Shown here piece by piece: positions 8,726-18,459 of a stretch of 64,000 nt of DNA. Source of the stretch: Paenarthrobacter ilicis (lineage in GTDB: Bacteria; Actinomycetota; Actinomycetes; Actinomycetales; Micrococcaceae); assembly GCF_016907545.1 (NCBI RefSeq), contig NZ_JAFBCD010000001.1, forward strand, positions 930,001 through 994,000, written 5' to 3'. The position numbers were made by a program, and so were the translations under genes. How positions within the stretch are numbered: position 1 is the first letter of the stretch; each line of letters begins with the position of its first letter. The notes below the pieces were generated by a model. That model ran no database searches, was not told where the DNA came from, and saw only the letters and a program-made list of their open reading frames with translations.

Positions 8726-10384
8726 CTACTGCTCCTGGCCCACGTCCTTGCCGATGTCCTTGGCGTCCATGATCCTGTAGGCGTAGCCCTGTTCGGCCAG
8801 GAACCGTTGGCGCTTGGCCGCGAAGTCCTGGTCCAAGGTGTCGCGCGCCACCAGGGAGTAGAAGCGCGCAGCACGGCCATCCTGCTTGGGCCGCAGGAGC
8901 CTGCCAAGACGTTGCGCCTCTTCCTGCCGGGAGCCAAAGGAACCGGACACCTGGATGGCTACCGAGGCCTCGGGGAGGTCGATGGAGAAGTTGGCCACCT
9001 TGGAGACCACCAGCGTGTGCACCTCGCCCCTGCGGAAAGCATCGAACAGTTTTTGCCGTGCTTTGACGCTGGTTTCACCCTTGATCAACGGAGCGTCCAA
9101 CCGCTCGGCGATCTCGTCAAGTTGATCAATGTACTGGCCAATCACCAGCAATTGCTCGCCCTTGTGGGCCTCCACCAGTTGCTCCACCACCTGGGTCTTC
9201 GTTTCGGAGGTGGCACAAAGCCGGTACTTGTCGGCGTCATCGGCCATGGCGTAGGCCACGCGCTCATCGCGGGGGAGGTCGACGCGCACTTCCACGCAGT
9301 CCGCCGGCGCTATATACCCCTGTGCCTCGATGTCCTTCCACGGAGCGTCGTACCGCTTGGGGCCGATCAGGCTGAAGACCTCGCCTTCGCGGCCGTCCTC
9401 GCGGACCAATGTTGCCGTCAGGCCCAACCGGCGCCGTGCCTGCAGATCAGCGGTCATCCGGAAGATCGGGGCAGGCAACAAGTGGACTTCGTCGTAAATG
9501 ATCAGGCCCCAGTCGTGGCCGTCCACCAACTCCAGATGCGGGTACAGCCCACCGCGCTTGGTGGTGAGCACCTGGTAGGTGGCGATGGTGACGGGCCGGA
9601 CTTCCTTGACGGACCCCGAGTATTCACCGATCTCATCTTCCGTCAGGGAGGTGCGTTTGAGGAGCTCGTCCTTCCACTGCCGTGCGGACACTGTGTTGGT
9701 CACCAGAATCAGGGTGGTGGTGGAGGAGGTTGCCATGGCGGCCGCGCCCACCAACGTCTTGCCTGCGCCACACGGAAGCACCACCACTCCGCTGCCGCCG
9801 GCCCAGAAGTTCTCCGTGGCTACTTTTTGATACGGGCGCAACTCCCAACCGCTCTGGTCCAGCATGATCAGGTGCGGCTGGCCATCAACGTAGCCCGCCA
9901 GATCCTCCGCGGGCCAGCCCAACTTGAGGAGCAGCTGTTTCAGCTGGCCCCGCTGCGAGGAATGCACCACCACAGTCTCGCCATCGATACGCGGCCCCAG
10001 AAGCGGTGCAATTTTTTTGGCACGGATTACTTCCTCCAACACGGGGTAGTCGTCCGTCCGCATCACCAGTCCATGCTGGGAGTCCTTCTCCAACCGCAGC
10101 CTGCCATAGCGGGACATGGTCTCTTCAATGTCGATCAGCAGCGAATGCGGAACCGGAAAACGCGAATACTTCAGCAGCGTGTCCAGCACCTGCTCGGCAT
10201 CCAACCCGGCGGCGCGGGCGTTCCACAGCCCCAGCGGCGTCAACCGGTAGCTGTGCATATGTTCCGGCGCGCGCTCAAGTTCGGCGAAGGCGGCGATCGC
10301 GTGCCGTGCCTCTGTGGCGAGTTCGTGGTCCACTTCCAACAGAATGGTTTTGTCGCTCTGAACGATCAGCGGACCGTCGGTCAC
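8726..10384 (-). CDS. XPB/Rad25-type DNA repair helicase (SF2)
   Basis: Superfamily 2 helicase of 552 aa, homologous to eukaryotic XPB (TFIIH) and mycobacterial Ercc3. It has an N-terminal damage-recognition-like domain (1-170), Walker A LPCGAGKT at 203-210, a DEVH box at 298-301, motif III LTAT at 322-325, an R-E-D triplet at 328-330 and motif VI QRLGRLLRPK. It should use ATP to open or translocate on DNA during repair. The GTG at 10384 is chosen because GAGG lies eight nt upstream and the family N-terminus begins there; the longer frame to 10564 runs through upstream non-coding sequence. It follows the helicase-associated gene by 52 bp. Confidence 0.94.
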   Translation of the reverse strand: MTDGPLIVQSDKTILLEVDHELATEARHAIAAFAELERAPEHMHSYRLTPLGLWNARAAGLDAEQVLDTLLKYSRFPVPHSLLIDIEETMSRYGRLRLEKDSQHGLVMRTDDYPVLEEVIRAKKIAPLLGPRIDGETVVVHSSQRGQLKQLLLKLGWPAEDLAGYVDGQPHLIMLDQSGWELRPYQKVATENFWAGGSGVVVLPCGAGKTLVGAAAMATSSTTTLILVTNTVSARQWKDELLKRTSLTEDEIGEYSGSVKEVRPVTIATYQVLTTKRGGLYPHLELVDGHDWGLIIYDEVHLLPAPIFRMTADLQARRRLGLTATLVREDGREGEVFSLIGPKRYDAPWKDIEAQGYIAPADCVEVRVDLPRDERVAYAMADDADKYRLCATSETKTQVVEQLVEAHKGEQLLVIGQYIDQLDEIAERLDAPLIKGETSVKARQKLFDAFRRGEVHTLVVSKVANFSIDLPEASVAIQVSGSFGSRQEEAQRLGRLLRPKQDGRAARFYSLVARDTLDQDFAAKRQRFLAEQGYAYRIMDAKDIGKDVGQEQ

Positions 10385-10436
10385 TGTTGATTCCTCACTC
10401 GCAGTTTGGTGAACACTTGCAGTGTGGTTGGCGCAG

Positions 10437-12893
10437 CTATTTAGCCGGCTCCACATCAATGATCCGGTGAATGGACAGCACCCGTTCCGTTTCCTTGGCG
10501 GGATCGAAAACCCGGACCCTCCCCCCGGAGACGGATACAGGAACAACTTTCTCCGTATTGGCATTCCCCAGGCTGTCCACCACGTTCATGATCACAGCCT
10601 GCTTCAGCCGGATGGCACGCTGCAGGGTCTCCAAGCCCAGCTGCGTGGAAGCCTCCCCGCCCGGACCGGACGGCACCCCGCGATGCTGCCGAAGCACCGA
10701 AAGCTGTACGTCCATCTCATCTTCCGGCGGAGCCGTGCGGGGCGCCGTGTACACAGGGCGCGCACTGCCGGGAACGGCCGTGGTCCGCTTGAAGCGTACG
10801 ACGGCGGGCTCGGCCTCCTGCAGCGCAGGTGACAGTCCCAGCTCGCGCAGCACCCGTGCGGTTTCCCGTGGGCTGGCCGAGGACGTGAGGACTGTGGGCG
10901 CTATCCGCGCCAGGTTCAATGCCGACGTCCTGGCCTCACGGAGGAGGTCCGTAATGGCGGCTTCGTCATCGCTCTGAATAAAGCTGGCGCTGGTCCCTAC
11001 CCGCAAACGGCCATGCCGCGATGCCGTGTCCTGGACCAGATAGGCCAAAGGTTGGGGCACTTCCGTTGCCGAGTGCTCCGTGAGGAAAGCCAGCAGCGAT
11101 TCCGCATCCTGACCGGCGTCGAGCGCCCTCCGGATGGTAGTGGCGGAAAACCGATAGATGGACGCGGGACCCTGCCCCTCGGCGTCGGCCATCAACAGCA
11201 GCGTTTCGCTCAGCTCCGGAGCCAGGTAGCCCGGTGCCACTGCCGTCAGATCGGCCTGCAGCAGGATGTGGTTTACCGCGGCGGGCAAGTGCTCGCCAAG
11301 GATGGTCATGGCCTGTTCCGGCTGGGCATCCGCCACCGCGGAGCCCAACTGGGTCAGGGCGCCCGAGCCCATCAGGCCCAGCAGGGTTGCCTCTTCCAGG
11401 ATGCCCCGCACCAGGGAACTGAATCGCCGGGACATCCGGGGTTGCGCCCACTCGGCACGCTGCAGGACGGCGCCGGCATCCAGGACGGGGGCTTTGCCGT
11501 CCGGCGCAGCGGCTTCCACCGTCAGGTCCTTCAGGATCTCCAGCACCCGCCGCCGGACCACGGGGGCGTCCGGGCGCTGCGCCTCGGCGGACAGGGCATT
11601 GATGGTGGAGGCGGCCGGACCCTGATGCGAGGAAGCCGACTGCGGACCCGTCAGCGGTTGCCCCACCAAGGAAGGTGCGCGTTCGCTGGCCAACCAGGCG
11701 TTGACCAGCCACAACCACTGCTCCTGGCGGGGCAGGGTCAGCCACTCCAACGACGGCGGTAGCACCCATGTGGAGCTGTCCACATCCAGCCGCAGCAACC
11801 CAGCCAAGGCGCTGATCTCCAGTAGAAGGGCAGTCTCCTGAACGCCGCAACGGATCGATTCCGCCAAACGCCGGAGCTCACGCACTCCCACCCCGCCGCT
11901 GCGCAGAGTGGCCAGGGGCTGCTCGCGGACGGCAAACAACAACTCCCCGGTGAGACGCAGCGTTTCGGCTATGGCACCCATGGCCGCGTTGCGGCGCAGG
12001 GCGGCACTGGTGTGGCCAAGCTCCGGAACCGGAGGCGCCAAGGTGAAATCGCTGATGATGGCACCTCCACGAAGCGCCAGCCCCACGCTGTGCGGTAGTT
12101 CCACGTGGCCGGCGTCCAAGGGCACCAGCAGTCCGCGGGCCAACAGCCAATCGATGGGTCCGACGTCGTGACTTTCGTGGGTGACCGATGCCCGCCGCTG
12201 GGCCTGGGGTACTGCGCCCATGGCCCAACTGCCGAACCTGTCCAGCAACCCGATGGTCCGTTCCGGCGCGGACGCCAGGATGGCGCGCAACCCGGCCGGG
12301 CTGGAGGTCCACCGCTGGAGTGCAAGGGCCGCATCCATGGGAGTGCTGGCCGGATGAATGCCGGCCCCGCTGGCGTGCAGCTCTGCAACCAACTGCACCA
12401 CCCGTTGGGCAAAAGCAGGCTGAAGCCGGACAAGCTCGGTGTAGCTCCGCCCCAAGCCGGCGGGGTAAATGCCGATCACGTCCTTGAGGCTGCCGACAGG
12501 AAGGTAAAAGCGCTGCCTGGAGGTGGTGGCAGGCGAGCCGGCAGGGGGATCGGCCCGATGGATCAGAGCGAGATCCTGCAAGGTGGCAAGAATCGGCTCA
12601 AGCGCCGACAACGTTGAACCGGCGATTGCCTTCTTCAGCCCAGCGGCGGAAACACTGTGTCCGGTATCTGCATTGGTGGACAGATGCAGCGTTTCCAGCA
12701 CCTGCATTTCGGGCTTGTTCAGCCGTTCCAAAGCCCGCTGCACGCTGACCCGCGCACTGGCCCGGGCAGCCAGGGCTGCGAAGTCAGGGGCCATGGGGGA
12801 GATAAGGTCCGGCCGCGCGGCGAACAAAGCACGCAGTGAATCATCACTGCGCGCCTCCAGTTCCTTGCTGAGCGCGCGTATAAGGGACATCAA
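10437..12893 (-). CDS. Helicase-associated protein (XPB/Ssl2-like partner)
   Basis: An 818-aa cytoplasmic protein always found near XPB in actinobacteria (mycobacterial Rv0862c neighbours Ercc3). It is largely helical: MSLIRALSKELEARSDDSLRAL at the start, then winged-helix-like segments, and a C-terminal Helicase_C_3/XPB-like region with LVQDTASRHGRLRVGTS. The end carries YTAPRTAPPEDEMDVQLSVLRQHRG and a WYL-like beta sandwich (RIIDVEP). I see no Walker A motif, so it is probably a regulator or DNA-binding partner of XPB rather than a motor. Either of two tandem ATGs could be the start. It heads the operon that includes XPB. Confidence 0.85.
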   Translation of the reverse strand: MMSLIRALSKELEARSDDSLRALFAARPDLISPMAPDFAALAARASARVSVQRALERLNKPEMQVLETLHLSTNADTGHSVSAAGLKKAIAGSTLSALEPILATLQDLALIHRADPPAGSPATTSRQRFYLPVGSLKDVIGIYPAGLGRSYTELVRLQPAFAQRVVQLVAELHASGAGIHPASTPMDAALALQRWTSSPAGLRAILASAPERTIGLLDRFGSWAMGAVPQAQRRASVTHESHDVGPIDWLLARGLLVPLDAGHVELPHSVGLALRGGAIISDFTLAPPVPELGHTSAALRRNAAMGAIAETLRLTGELLFAVREQPLATLRSGGVGVRELRRLAESIRCGVQETALLLEISALAGLLRLDVDSSTWVLPPSLEWLTLPRQEQWLWLVNAWLASERAPSLVGQPLTGPQSASSHQGPAASTINALSAEAQRPDAPVVRRRVLEILKDLTVEAAAPDGKAPVLDAGAVLQRAEWAQPRMSRRFSSLVRGILEEATLLGLMGSGALTQLGSAVADAQPEQAMTILGEHLPAAVNHILLQADLTAVAPGYLAPELSETLLLMADAEGQGPASIYRFSATTIRRALDAGQDAESLLAFLTEHSATEVPQPLAYLVQDTASRHGRLRVGTSASFIQSDDEAAITDLLREARTSALNLARIAPTVLTSSASPRETARVLRELGLSPALQEAEPAVVRFKRTTAVPGSARPVYTAPRTAPPEDEMDVQLSVLRQHRGVPSGPGGEASTQLGLETLQRAIRLKQAVIMNVVDSLGNANTEKVVPVSVSGGRVRVFDPAKETERVLSIHRIIDVEPAK

Positions 12894-12959
12894 TCCAACG
12901 TTACCGCTCCCACGGCAGAAGTGTGGATCTGCGGGTGGGGAGCCGAACAGCCGTCACGG

Positions 12960-13041
12960 CCTGCGGCGCTGTACCCCTATTGCCTGCGGCGCTGTGCCCC
13001 TACTGCTTGCGGCGCTGTGCCCCTATTGCCTGCGGCGCTGG
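12960..13041. repeat. 23-bp tandem repeat, about 3.5 copies
   Basis: Units begin at 12960, 12983, 13006 and 13029 (the last partial) and share the core TGCGGCGCTGT with a CCCCTA follow-on; only a few positions differ between units. The partial unit contains the final codons of the small membrane gene at 13023-13238, so the array appears to have arisen by duplication of that gene's 3' end. Confidence 0.85.
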
Positions 13042-13238
13042 CGAATCGCATCCAGAACGGGGACCGCAGCCAGCACAAACGCCAGAGGCAGGCCATAAAG
13101 CGCCACTGAGGTGACCCACGTGGGCGGCGTGGCACCCGAGGAGGAAATGGCAATCACGACGCCAACAGCCGCCAAGGACAGGACAGCTATGACGGCGGCG
13201 GCGACAGTAAAAGGGCGTCGGTACCCCGGGGAAGTCAT
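13023..13238 (-). CDS. Small two-TM membrane protein
   Basis: 71 aa with two predicted TM helices (residues 11-31 and 44-63) joined by a short Ser/Thr/Pro loop and a basic tail (DAIRQRRRQ). Family unknown. The stop codon falls inside the third unit of the 23-bp tandem repeat. It precedes the helicase-associated gene on the same strand by about 130 bp. Confidence 0.65.
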   Translation of the reverse strand: MTSPGYRRPFTVAAAVIAVLSLAAVGVVIAISSSGATPPTWVTSVALYGLPLAFVLAAVPVLDAIRQRRRQ

Positions 13239-13467
13239 GACACCAACGCTAGCAGCAGGCCCGCAACGGCAGGAGCGGCCACCGGTCCCGGCTGTTTCGA
13301 GGAGGCCACCACGGCGTCCAAAGCGTGAATAGCAGGCGCGGCAGGATAACCTTGAAGGAACAGACCAACACGGACCGGGCTGTCACCCTCGATCCCGCAG
13401 AACCCTGCGGATGCGGTGATCGGCCCGACGTGTCTCCCACAGCAAGAAAACGAAGAAGGTTGATTAC

Positions 13468-13851
13468 GTGCCTACCGGCAAGGTCAAGTGGTATGACAAG
13501 GAAAAAGGCTTCGGATTCCTCGCGGCCGAAGACGGCCAGGAAGTATTCCTGCCCAAAACCTCCCTGCCCGCGGGCGTCACGGAGCTGAAAGCCGGAACCC
13601 GGGTGGAATTTGGCGTCGCCGATGGCCGCCGCGGCGCGCAGGCGCTGGGACTCCGTGTCCTGGAAAAGACACCGTCCATCGCCAAGGCCAAGCGCATGAA
13701 CGCCAGGGACCTCGCACCGATGGTGCAGGACCTGGTGACCGTGCTGGACAACCTGTCCGGCTCCCTCTCCTCCGGCAAGTACCCGGACGGCAACAAGGCG
13801 AAGGCCATCAGCCTGGCGCTGCGCAAGGTTGCCGACGAGCTGGAAGCCTAA
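13468..13851 (+). CDS. cspB: Long cold-shock protein CspB with C-terminal extension
   Basis: 127 aa. Residues 1-66 are a cold-shock domain (MPTGKVKWYDKEKGFGFL) whose RNP2 reads VFLPKTSL, with Pro instead of the usual His. Residues 67-127 are an extra helical domain (DLAPMVQDLVTVLDNL, KAISLALRKVADELEA). This two-part layout is that of mycobacterial CspB (Rv0871) rather than CspA. It starts with GTG at 13468 and is followed five nt later by the DUF3027 gene, so the two are probably one operon. Confidence 0.9.
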   Translation: MPTGKVKWYDKEKGFGFLAAEDGQEVFLPKTSLPAGVTELKAGTRVEFGVADGRRGAQALGLRVLEKTPSIAKAKRMNARDLAPMVQDLVTVLDNLSGSLSSGKYPDGNKAKAISLALRKVADELEA

Positions 13852-13855
13852 GAAC

Positions 13856-14473
13856 ATGACAACGGAATCCGCACAGGACACAACGGCCGGAGGGGATGCC
13901 CGGGTACAACCTGCCGCCTCGTCCGACGCCGCCACGGCTCCTGCCACAGGGGAAGCTCCTGCGCGGAAGCCGGCGGCGGAAAAGCCGCGGGCGGGTTTGC
14001 CAACATGGCGCACCGGCCGTCCGGACGCGTTCCTGGCCGCCGCCGTCGATACAGCCCGCACGGCTGTGGAAGGCATCGCCGGACCCGGTGAAGTGGGCGC
14101 GCATTTGGCTGCAAAGTCCGAAGGCGACCGCATTGTTACGCACTTGTTCGAATCCAAGCTCGCCGGCTACGGCGGGTGGCAGTGGTACGCCGTGGTGACC
14201 CGCAATTCACGCTCCAAGATTGTGACTGTGAGCGAGCTTGGGCTGCTGCCCTCGGAGGATTCCATCCTTGCCCCCGAATGGGTGCCGTGGGCCAAGCGGG
14301 TGCGTCCCGAGGACGAAAAGCCGTTGGTCGAGGAAACCGAAGGGGACGTTACTGAAGAGTCCGTCCAGGCGGCCGAGGACGAAGCCACAGGTGCCGGGGG
14401 CGGCGACGGATCAGCTGAAAACGACGGCTGGTCAGAAGACGCTGGCGAGGCGGACGAAGCCGGGGCTGAATAG
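13856..14473 (+). CDS. DUF3027 family protein
   Basis: 205 aa. An N-terminal Ala/Thr/Pro-rich disordered tail (1-55) leads to a conserved core (about 56-150) with HLFESKLAGYGGWQWYAVVTRN and GLLPSEDSILAPEWVPWAKRVRPED, the DUF3027 signature. An acidic, low-complexity tail (about 160-205) follows. Function unknown; the family is confined to actinobacteria. The ATG at 13856 is preferred over 13829, which overlaps cspB. Confidence 0.85.
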   Translation: MTTESAQDTTAGGDARVQPAASSDAATAPATGEAPARKPAAEKPRAGLPTWRTGRPDAFLAAAVDTARTAVEGIAGPGEVGAHLAAKSEGDRIVTHLFESKLAGYGGWQWYAVVTRNSRSKIVTVSELGLLPSEDSILAPEWVPWAKRVRPEDEKPLVEETEGDVTEESVQAAEDEATGAGGGDGSAENDGWSEDAGEADEAGAE

Positions 14474-14516
14474 GCTTTGCGAAACCCTGGGGTGCTACGC
14501 GTAAAGGTGGACAACG

Positions 14517-15833
14517 ATGTCCACCTTTAAATCGCTGGGAATCCTCAACTACCGCATCTGGTTCTTCGGTGCCCTGATTTCCAACATCGGCACATGGATG
14601 CAGCGCACCGCCCAGGACTGGTTGGTCTTCGACCACCTGACTGACCACGACGCCGGCGCCATGGGCATCACCTTGGCCCTGCAACTCGGTCCGCAGCTGT
14701 TCCTGGCCCCGTGGGCCGGATTGCTCGCCGACCGGTACAGCAGGCGCAAGCTCCTTTTCCTCACGCTCACAGCCATGGCCGCGCTCAGTACGGGCCTGGG
14801 CCTGCTGGTGCTCTCCGGCGCCGCCGAGCTCTGGCACGTGTACATCTTCGCGCTGCTGCTGGGCATTGTCACAGCGTTGGATGCCCCGGTCCGCCAAACG
14901 TTTGTCTCCGAGCTCGTCACGGACGATTACCTCCCCAATGCCGTGGCCCTCAACAGCGCATCGTTCAATGTTGCCCGGATGATAGGCCCGGCGGTGTCCG
15001 GCGTCCTGACAGTGGTGGTGGGGCCGGGGTGGGTCTTCCTCATCAACACCGTGTCCTTTGTTGCCATGGTGTGGGCGCTCCTCCTCATTCCGGCCGCCTC
15101 ACTCCGGGCCCAGCCGCGGGCAGCCGCCGGCAAGGGCCGGATCCGTGAAGGGCTCAGGTACGTCCGCAACCGCCCGGATATACAGATTGTCCTGGTGGCG
15201 ATTTTCATTGTTGGAACGTTCGGCCTGAATTTCCCGCTCTTCATTGCCGCCATGGTGGGTACGGAGTTCGGCCTCGATGCCGGGGCGTTCGGTGTGCTCA
15301 ATTCGGTGATGGCGATCGGTTCCGTGGCGGGTGCGCTGCTGGCCGCCCGGCGCGGCAGGCCGCGCCTGAGGCTGATCTTCCTGGCAGCCGGTGGGTTCGG
15401 AGTGGCCAGCACCTTGGCAGCCTTGGCCCCCAACGTCACCCTCTTTGGCCTGGCTCTGATTCCCTGCGGCTTATTTGCCCTGACCCTGATCACCAGCGCC
15501 AATGGCTATGTCCAGTCCACCACCGAGGCCGTGATGCGCGGACGGGTCATGTCCTTGTACATGGCAATCTTCATGGGTGGCACGCCCATTGGTGCACCCT
15601 TGGTGGGCTGGGTGGCCAATATTGGCGGGCCTCGATGGTCCGTCGGCGTCGCCGCCGTAGCCGGCGTCAGCACCGCCGTCGTGGGTTTGGTCTGGATCAT
15701 CCGCGCCAAACAGTTGCGCCTGCGCTTTGACCGGCGTGCCCGCGGTCTGCGGCACTTCCGGGTGGAGTCGCTGCTGGCGGGTCCGGTTGAAGGCGACGAC
15801 GACGGCGGCACGTCAAGCGGGCGCGGGGCTTAA
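14517..15833 (+). CDS. MFS transporter (MFS_3/enterobactin-exporter-like)
   Basis: A 438-aa permease with about 12 TM helices. The N-terminal signature LGILNYRIWFFGALISNIGTWMQ and the loop GLLADRYSRRK place it in the MFS_3 group that contains EntS-like siderophore exporters and macrolide efflux pumps. The substrate cannot be read from sequence. SD AAAGGTGG precedes the ATG. It converges with serC across a shared hairpin. Confidence 0.87.
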   Translation: MSTFKSLGILNYRIWFFGALISNIGTWMQRTAQDWLVFDHLTDHDAGAMGITLALQLGPQLFLAPWAGLLADRYSRRKLLFLTLTAMAALSTGLGLLVLSGAAELWHVYIFALLLGIVTALDAPVRQTFVSELVTDDYLPNAVALNSASFNVARMIGPAVSGVLTVVVGPGWVFLINTVSFVAMVWALLLIPAASLRAQPRAAAGKGRIREGLRYVRNRPDIQIVLVAIFIVGTFGLNFPLFIAAMVGTEFGLDAGAFGVLNSVMAIGSVAGALLAARRGRPRLRLIFLAAGGFGVASTLAALAPNVTLFGLALIPCGLFALTLITSANGYVQSTTEAVMRGRVMSLYMAIFMGGTPIGAPLVGWVANIGGPRWSVGVAAVAGVSTAVVGLVWIIRAKQLRLRFDRRARGLRHFRVESLLAGPVEGDDDGGTSSGRGA

Positions 15834-15882
15834 AAGCCGCCGGCGCCGTCCGGTTTTCCGAACGACGCCGATCCTTGGCTTT
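15833..15882. terminator. Bidirectional terminator between MFS gene and serC
   Basis: A TTTT loop is enclosed by a long GC-rich stem with two mismatches, flanked by AAAAGCC on the left and GGCTTTT on the right. It would work in both directions between the convergent genes. Confidence 0.65.
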
Positions 15883-15885
15883 TCC

Positions 15886-17127
<1,242 letters not shown>

Positions 17128-17169
17128 TCATAGTCCGGTACGTGGAATGCGCATCAACACAATGCGACC

Positions 17170-17190
17170 GGAATTATCCAGAGTAATTCC
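17170..17190. promoter_or_regulatory. Inverted repeat upstream of ideR
   Basis: GGAATTA-N7-TAATTCC, a perfect 7-bp dyad, lies just before TAAGCTAGGCT (possible -10 boxes) in the serC/ideR intergenic region. The adjoining stretch partly resembles an iron box (TTAGGTTAGGCTAACC) at about 9 of 16 positions. Operator function is inference. Confidence 0.4.
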
Positions 17191-17309
17191 AAATAAGCTA
17201 GGCTGGAGGTCGGTGTTCAAGGGCCGGGGGCGCGCACAGGCCGCCCCGGCGGATGACGCTGTACGGTGGAGATTACGCAAGGAACTGCGTTCGAGGAGAG
17301 CTGAGCTGG

Positions 17310-18005
17310 ATGACGGATCTGATCGATACCACTGAGATGTATCTTCGGACCATTTTGGAACTTGAAGAAGAGAACATTGTGGCGCTCAGGGCACGCATCG
17401 CGGAGCGGTTGCGCCACTCCGGTCCCACTGTCTCTCAAACCATCGGCCGCATGGAACGCGATGGCCTGGTGATTGTTTCCAACGACCGCCACTTGGAGCT
17501 GACCGAGGCCGGACGGAAGCGTGCCACCGAGGTCATGCGGAAGCACCGGCTGGCCGAGCGCCTTTTGGCGGATGTCATCGGCCTGGATTGGGCTTACGTC
17601 CACGATGAGGCCTGCCGCTGGGAACACGTCATGAGTGAGCGTGTGGAGCGCCGCCTGTATGAACTTCTGGAGCATCCCACAGAGTCTCCCTACGGCAACC
17701 CGATTCCGGGGCTGGAAGCACTGGGTGGATTGCCTGCGCAGCCTTTCCCGCGGCCTGATGTCAACCTTCTCCAGGCCATGGATGGATACGGCTCTGATTC
17801 CCGCGTGGTTGTCAGCCGCCTCGCTGAACCCATCCAGGTGGAGCCCGAGCTCCTGACCCAGCTGGACGAAGGCGGAATCCGCCCGGGGGCTGCCGTGTCG
17901 TTGGCCCGGGTTGGGGAGTACATCTCCGTGCGGGTTCCCGGGATCGAAGGTGCGCTGGAACTGCCCCCCGAGGTAGCTGCGCACGTCTTCGTCTCGCTCA
18001 ACTGA
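17310..18005 (+). CDS. ideR: Iron-dependent repressor IdeR/DtxR
   Basis: 231 aa. An N-terminal winged HTH (LRARIAERLRHSGPTVSQTIGRMERDGLV) is followed by the metal-binding dimerisation domain and an SH3-like C-terminal domain. The metal ligands fall at DtxR numbering: M10 (DTTEMYLR), C102, E105 and H106 (ACRWEHVMS). With Fe(II) it should repress siderophore and iron-uptake genes. The ATG at 17310 gives the standard N-terminus; the longer frame from 17253 is not supported. Confidence 0.95.
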   Translation: MTDLIDTTEMYLRTILELEEENIVALRARIAERLRHSGPTVSQTIGRMERDGLVIVSNDRHLELTEAGRKRATEVMRKHRLAERLLADVIGLDWAYVHDEACRWEHVMSERVERRLYELLEHPTESPYGNPIPGLEALGGLPAQPFPRPDVNLLQAMDGYGSDSRVVVSRLAEPIQVEPELLTQLDEGGIRPGAAVSLARVGEYISVRVPGIEGALELPPEVAAHVFVSLN

Positions 18006-18216
18006 GGGACACCCTTAACCGGAAGTAACCACGCGCCCCTGAGAGCCGTGTGCGGTTTCACTTTTTCTCCGCGCCCACGTCCGTGACCTGCGGTTTTCCG
18101 GGATAGGTGATACAGCGGCCCCTCGATCACGGCGATTCCTGTTGATAACGAATTTATTACTACGGGACTTAATCCCCTATAGTTAACTACTAGCGCTGAT
18201 ACCAAAGCGTTACCTT

Positions 18217-18452
18217 ATCCGGAGCCGAGCTCTGCCAGCGGATGAGGTGTGTCATCCAGCACTGGCAGAGGCGGGGGAACCACAAGCGGCTGTCTAAAGA
18301 AGCAGCCTTGGGGTGAAGTCCGCAGCAGAAGTACCCACTGACGCAGGTCCCTTCCTGGGATACCCCTGTGCCGTGAGCGCTTCGTGCGGACCGGGTCTTT
18401 GAACTCTCTGACCCGAATCCGACAGCTAACTTCGTAGGCTTTTCAGAGAGGA
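18217..18452 (+). promoter_or_regulatory. c-di-AMP riboswitch (ydaO/yuaA class), copy 1
   Basis: The 454-bp gap before the M23 peptidase holds the conserved ydaO blocks: GGGGGAACCAC (near 18272), CTTGGGGTGAAG (near 18308) and CCGAATCCGACAGCTAAC (from 18413). A closing stem AGCC (18223-18226) with GGCT (18437-18440) and a stem CTCTGCCAG/CTGGCAGAG (18230-18238/18262-18270) support the fold. A hairpin CGGGTC/GACCCG (18392-18397/18410-18415) carries CTCTCT in its loop, complementary to AGAGAG (18445-18450) of the SD. c-di-AMP binding by this class usually turns expression off. The segment 18006-18216 shows no gene. Confidence 0.9.
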
Positions 18453-18459
18453 ACAGAGT

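Noticed and set aside
8807..10390. 527-codon plus-strand frame over the XPB gene
   Set aside because: Antisense shadow of a clear helicase gene; His/Gln/Gly-rich composition is typical of such frames.
12960..13041. CRISPR-like array
   Set aside because: Units are directly adjacent with no unique spacers; it is a simple tandem repeat.
12921..13114. Small overlapping frames with repeated Cys/Leu/Arg peptides
   Set aside because: They are translations of the 23-bp tandem repeat, not genes.
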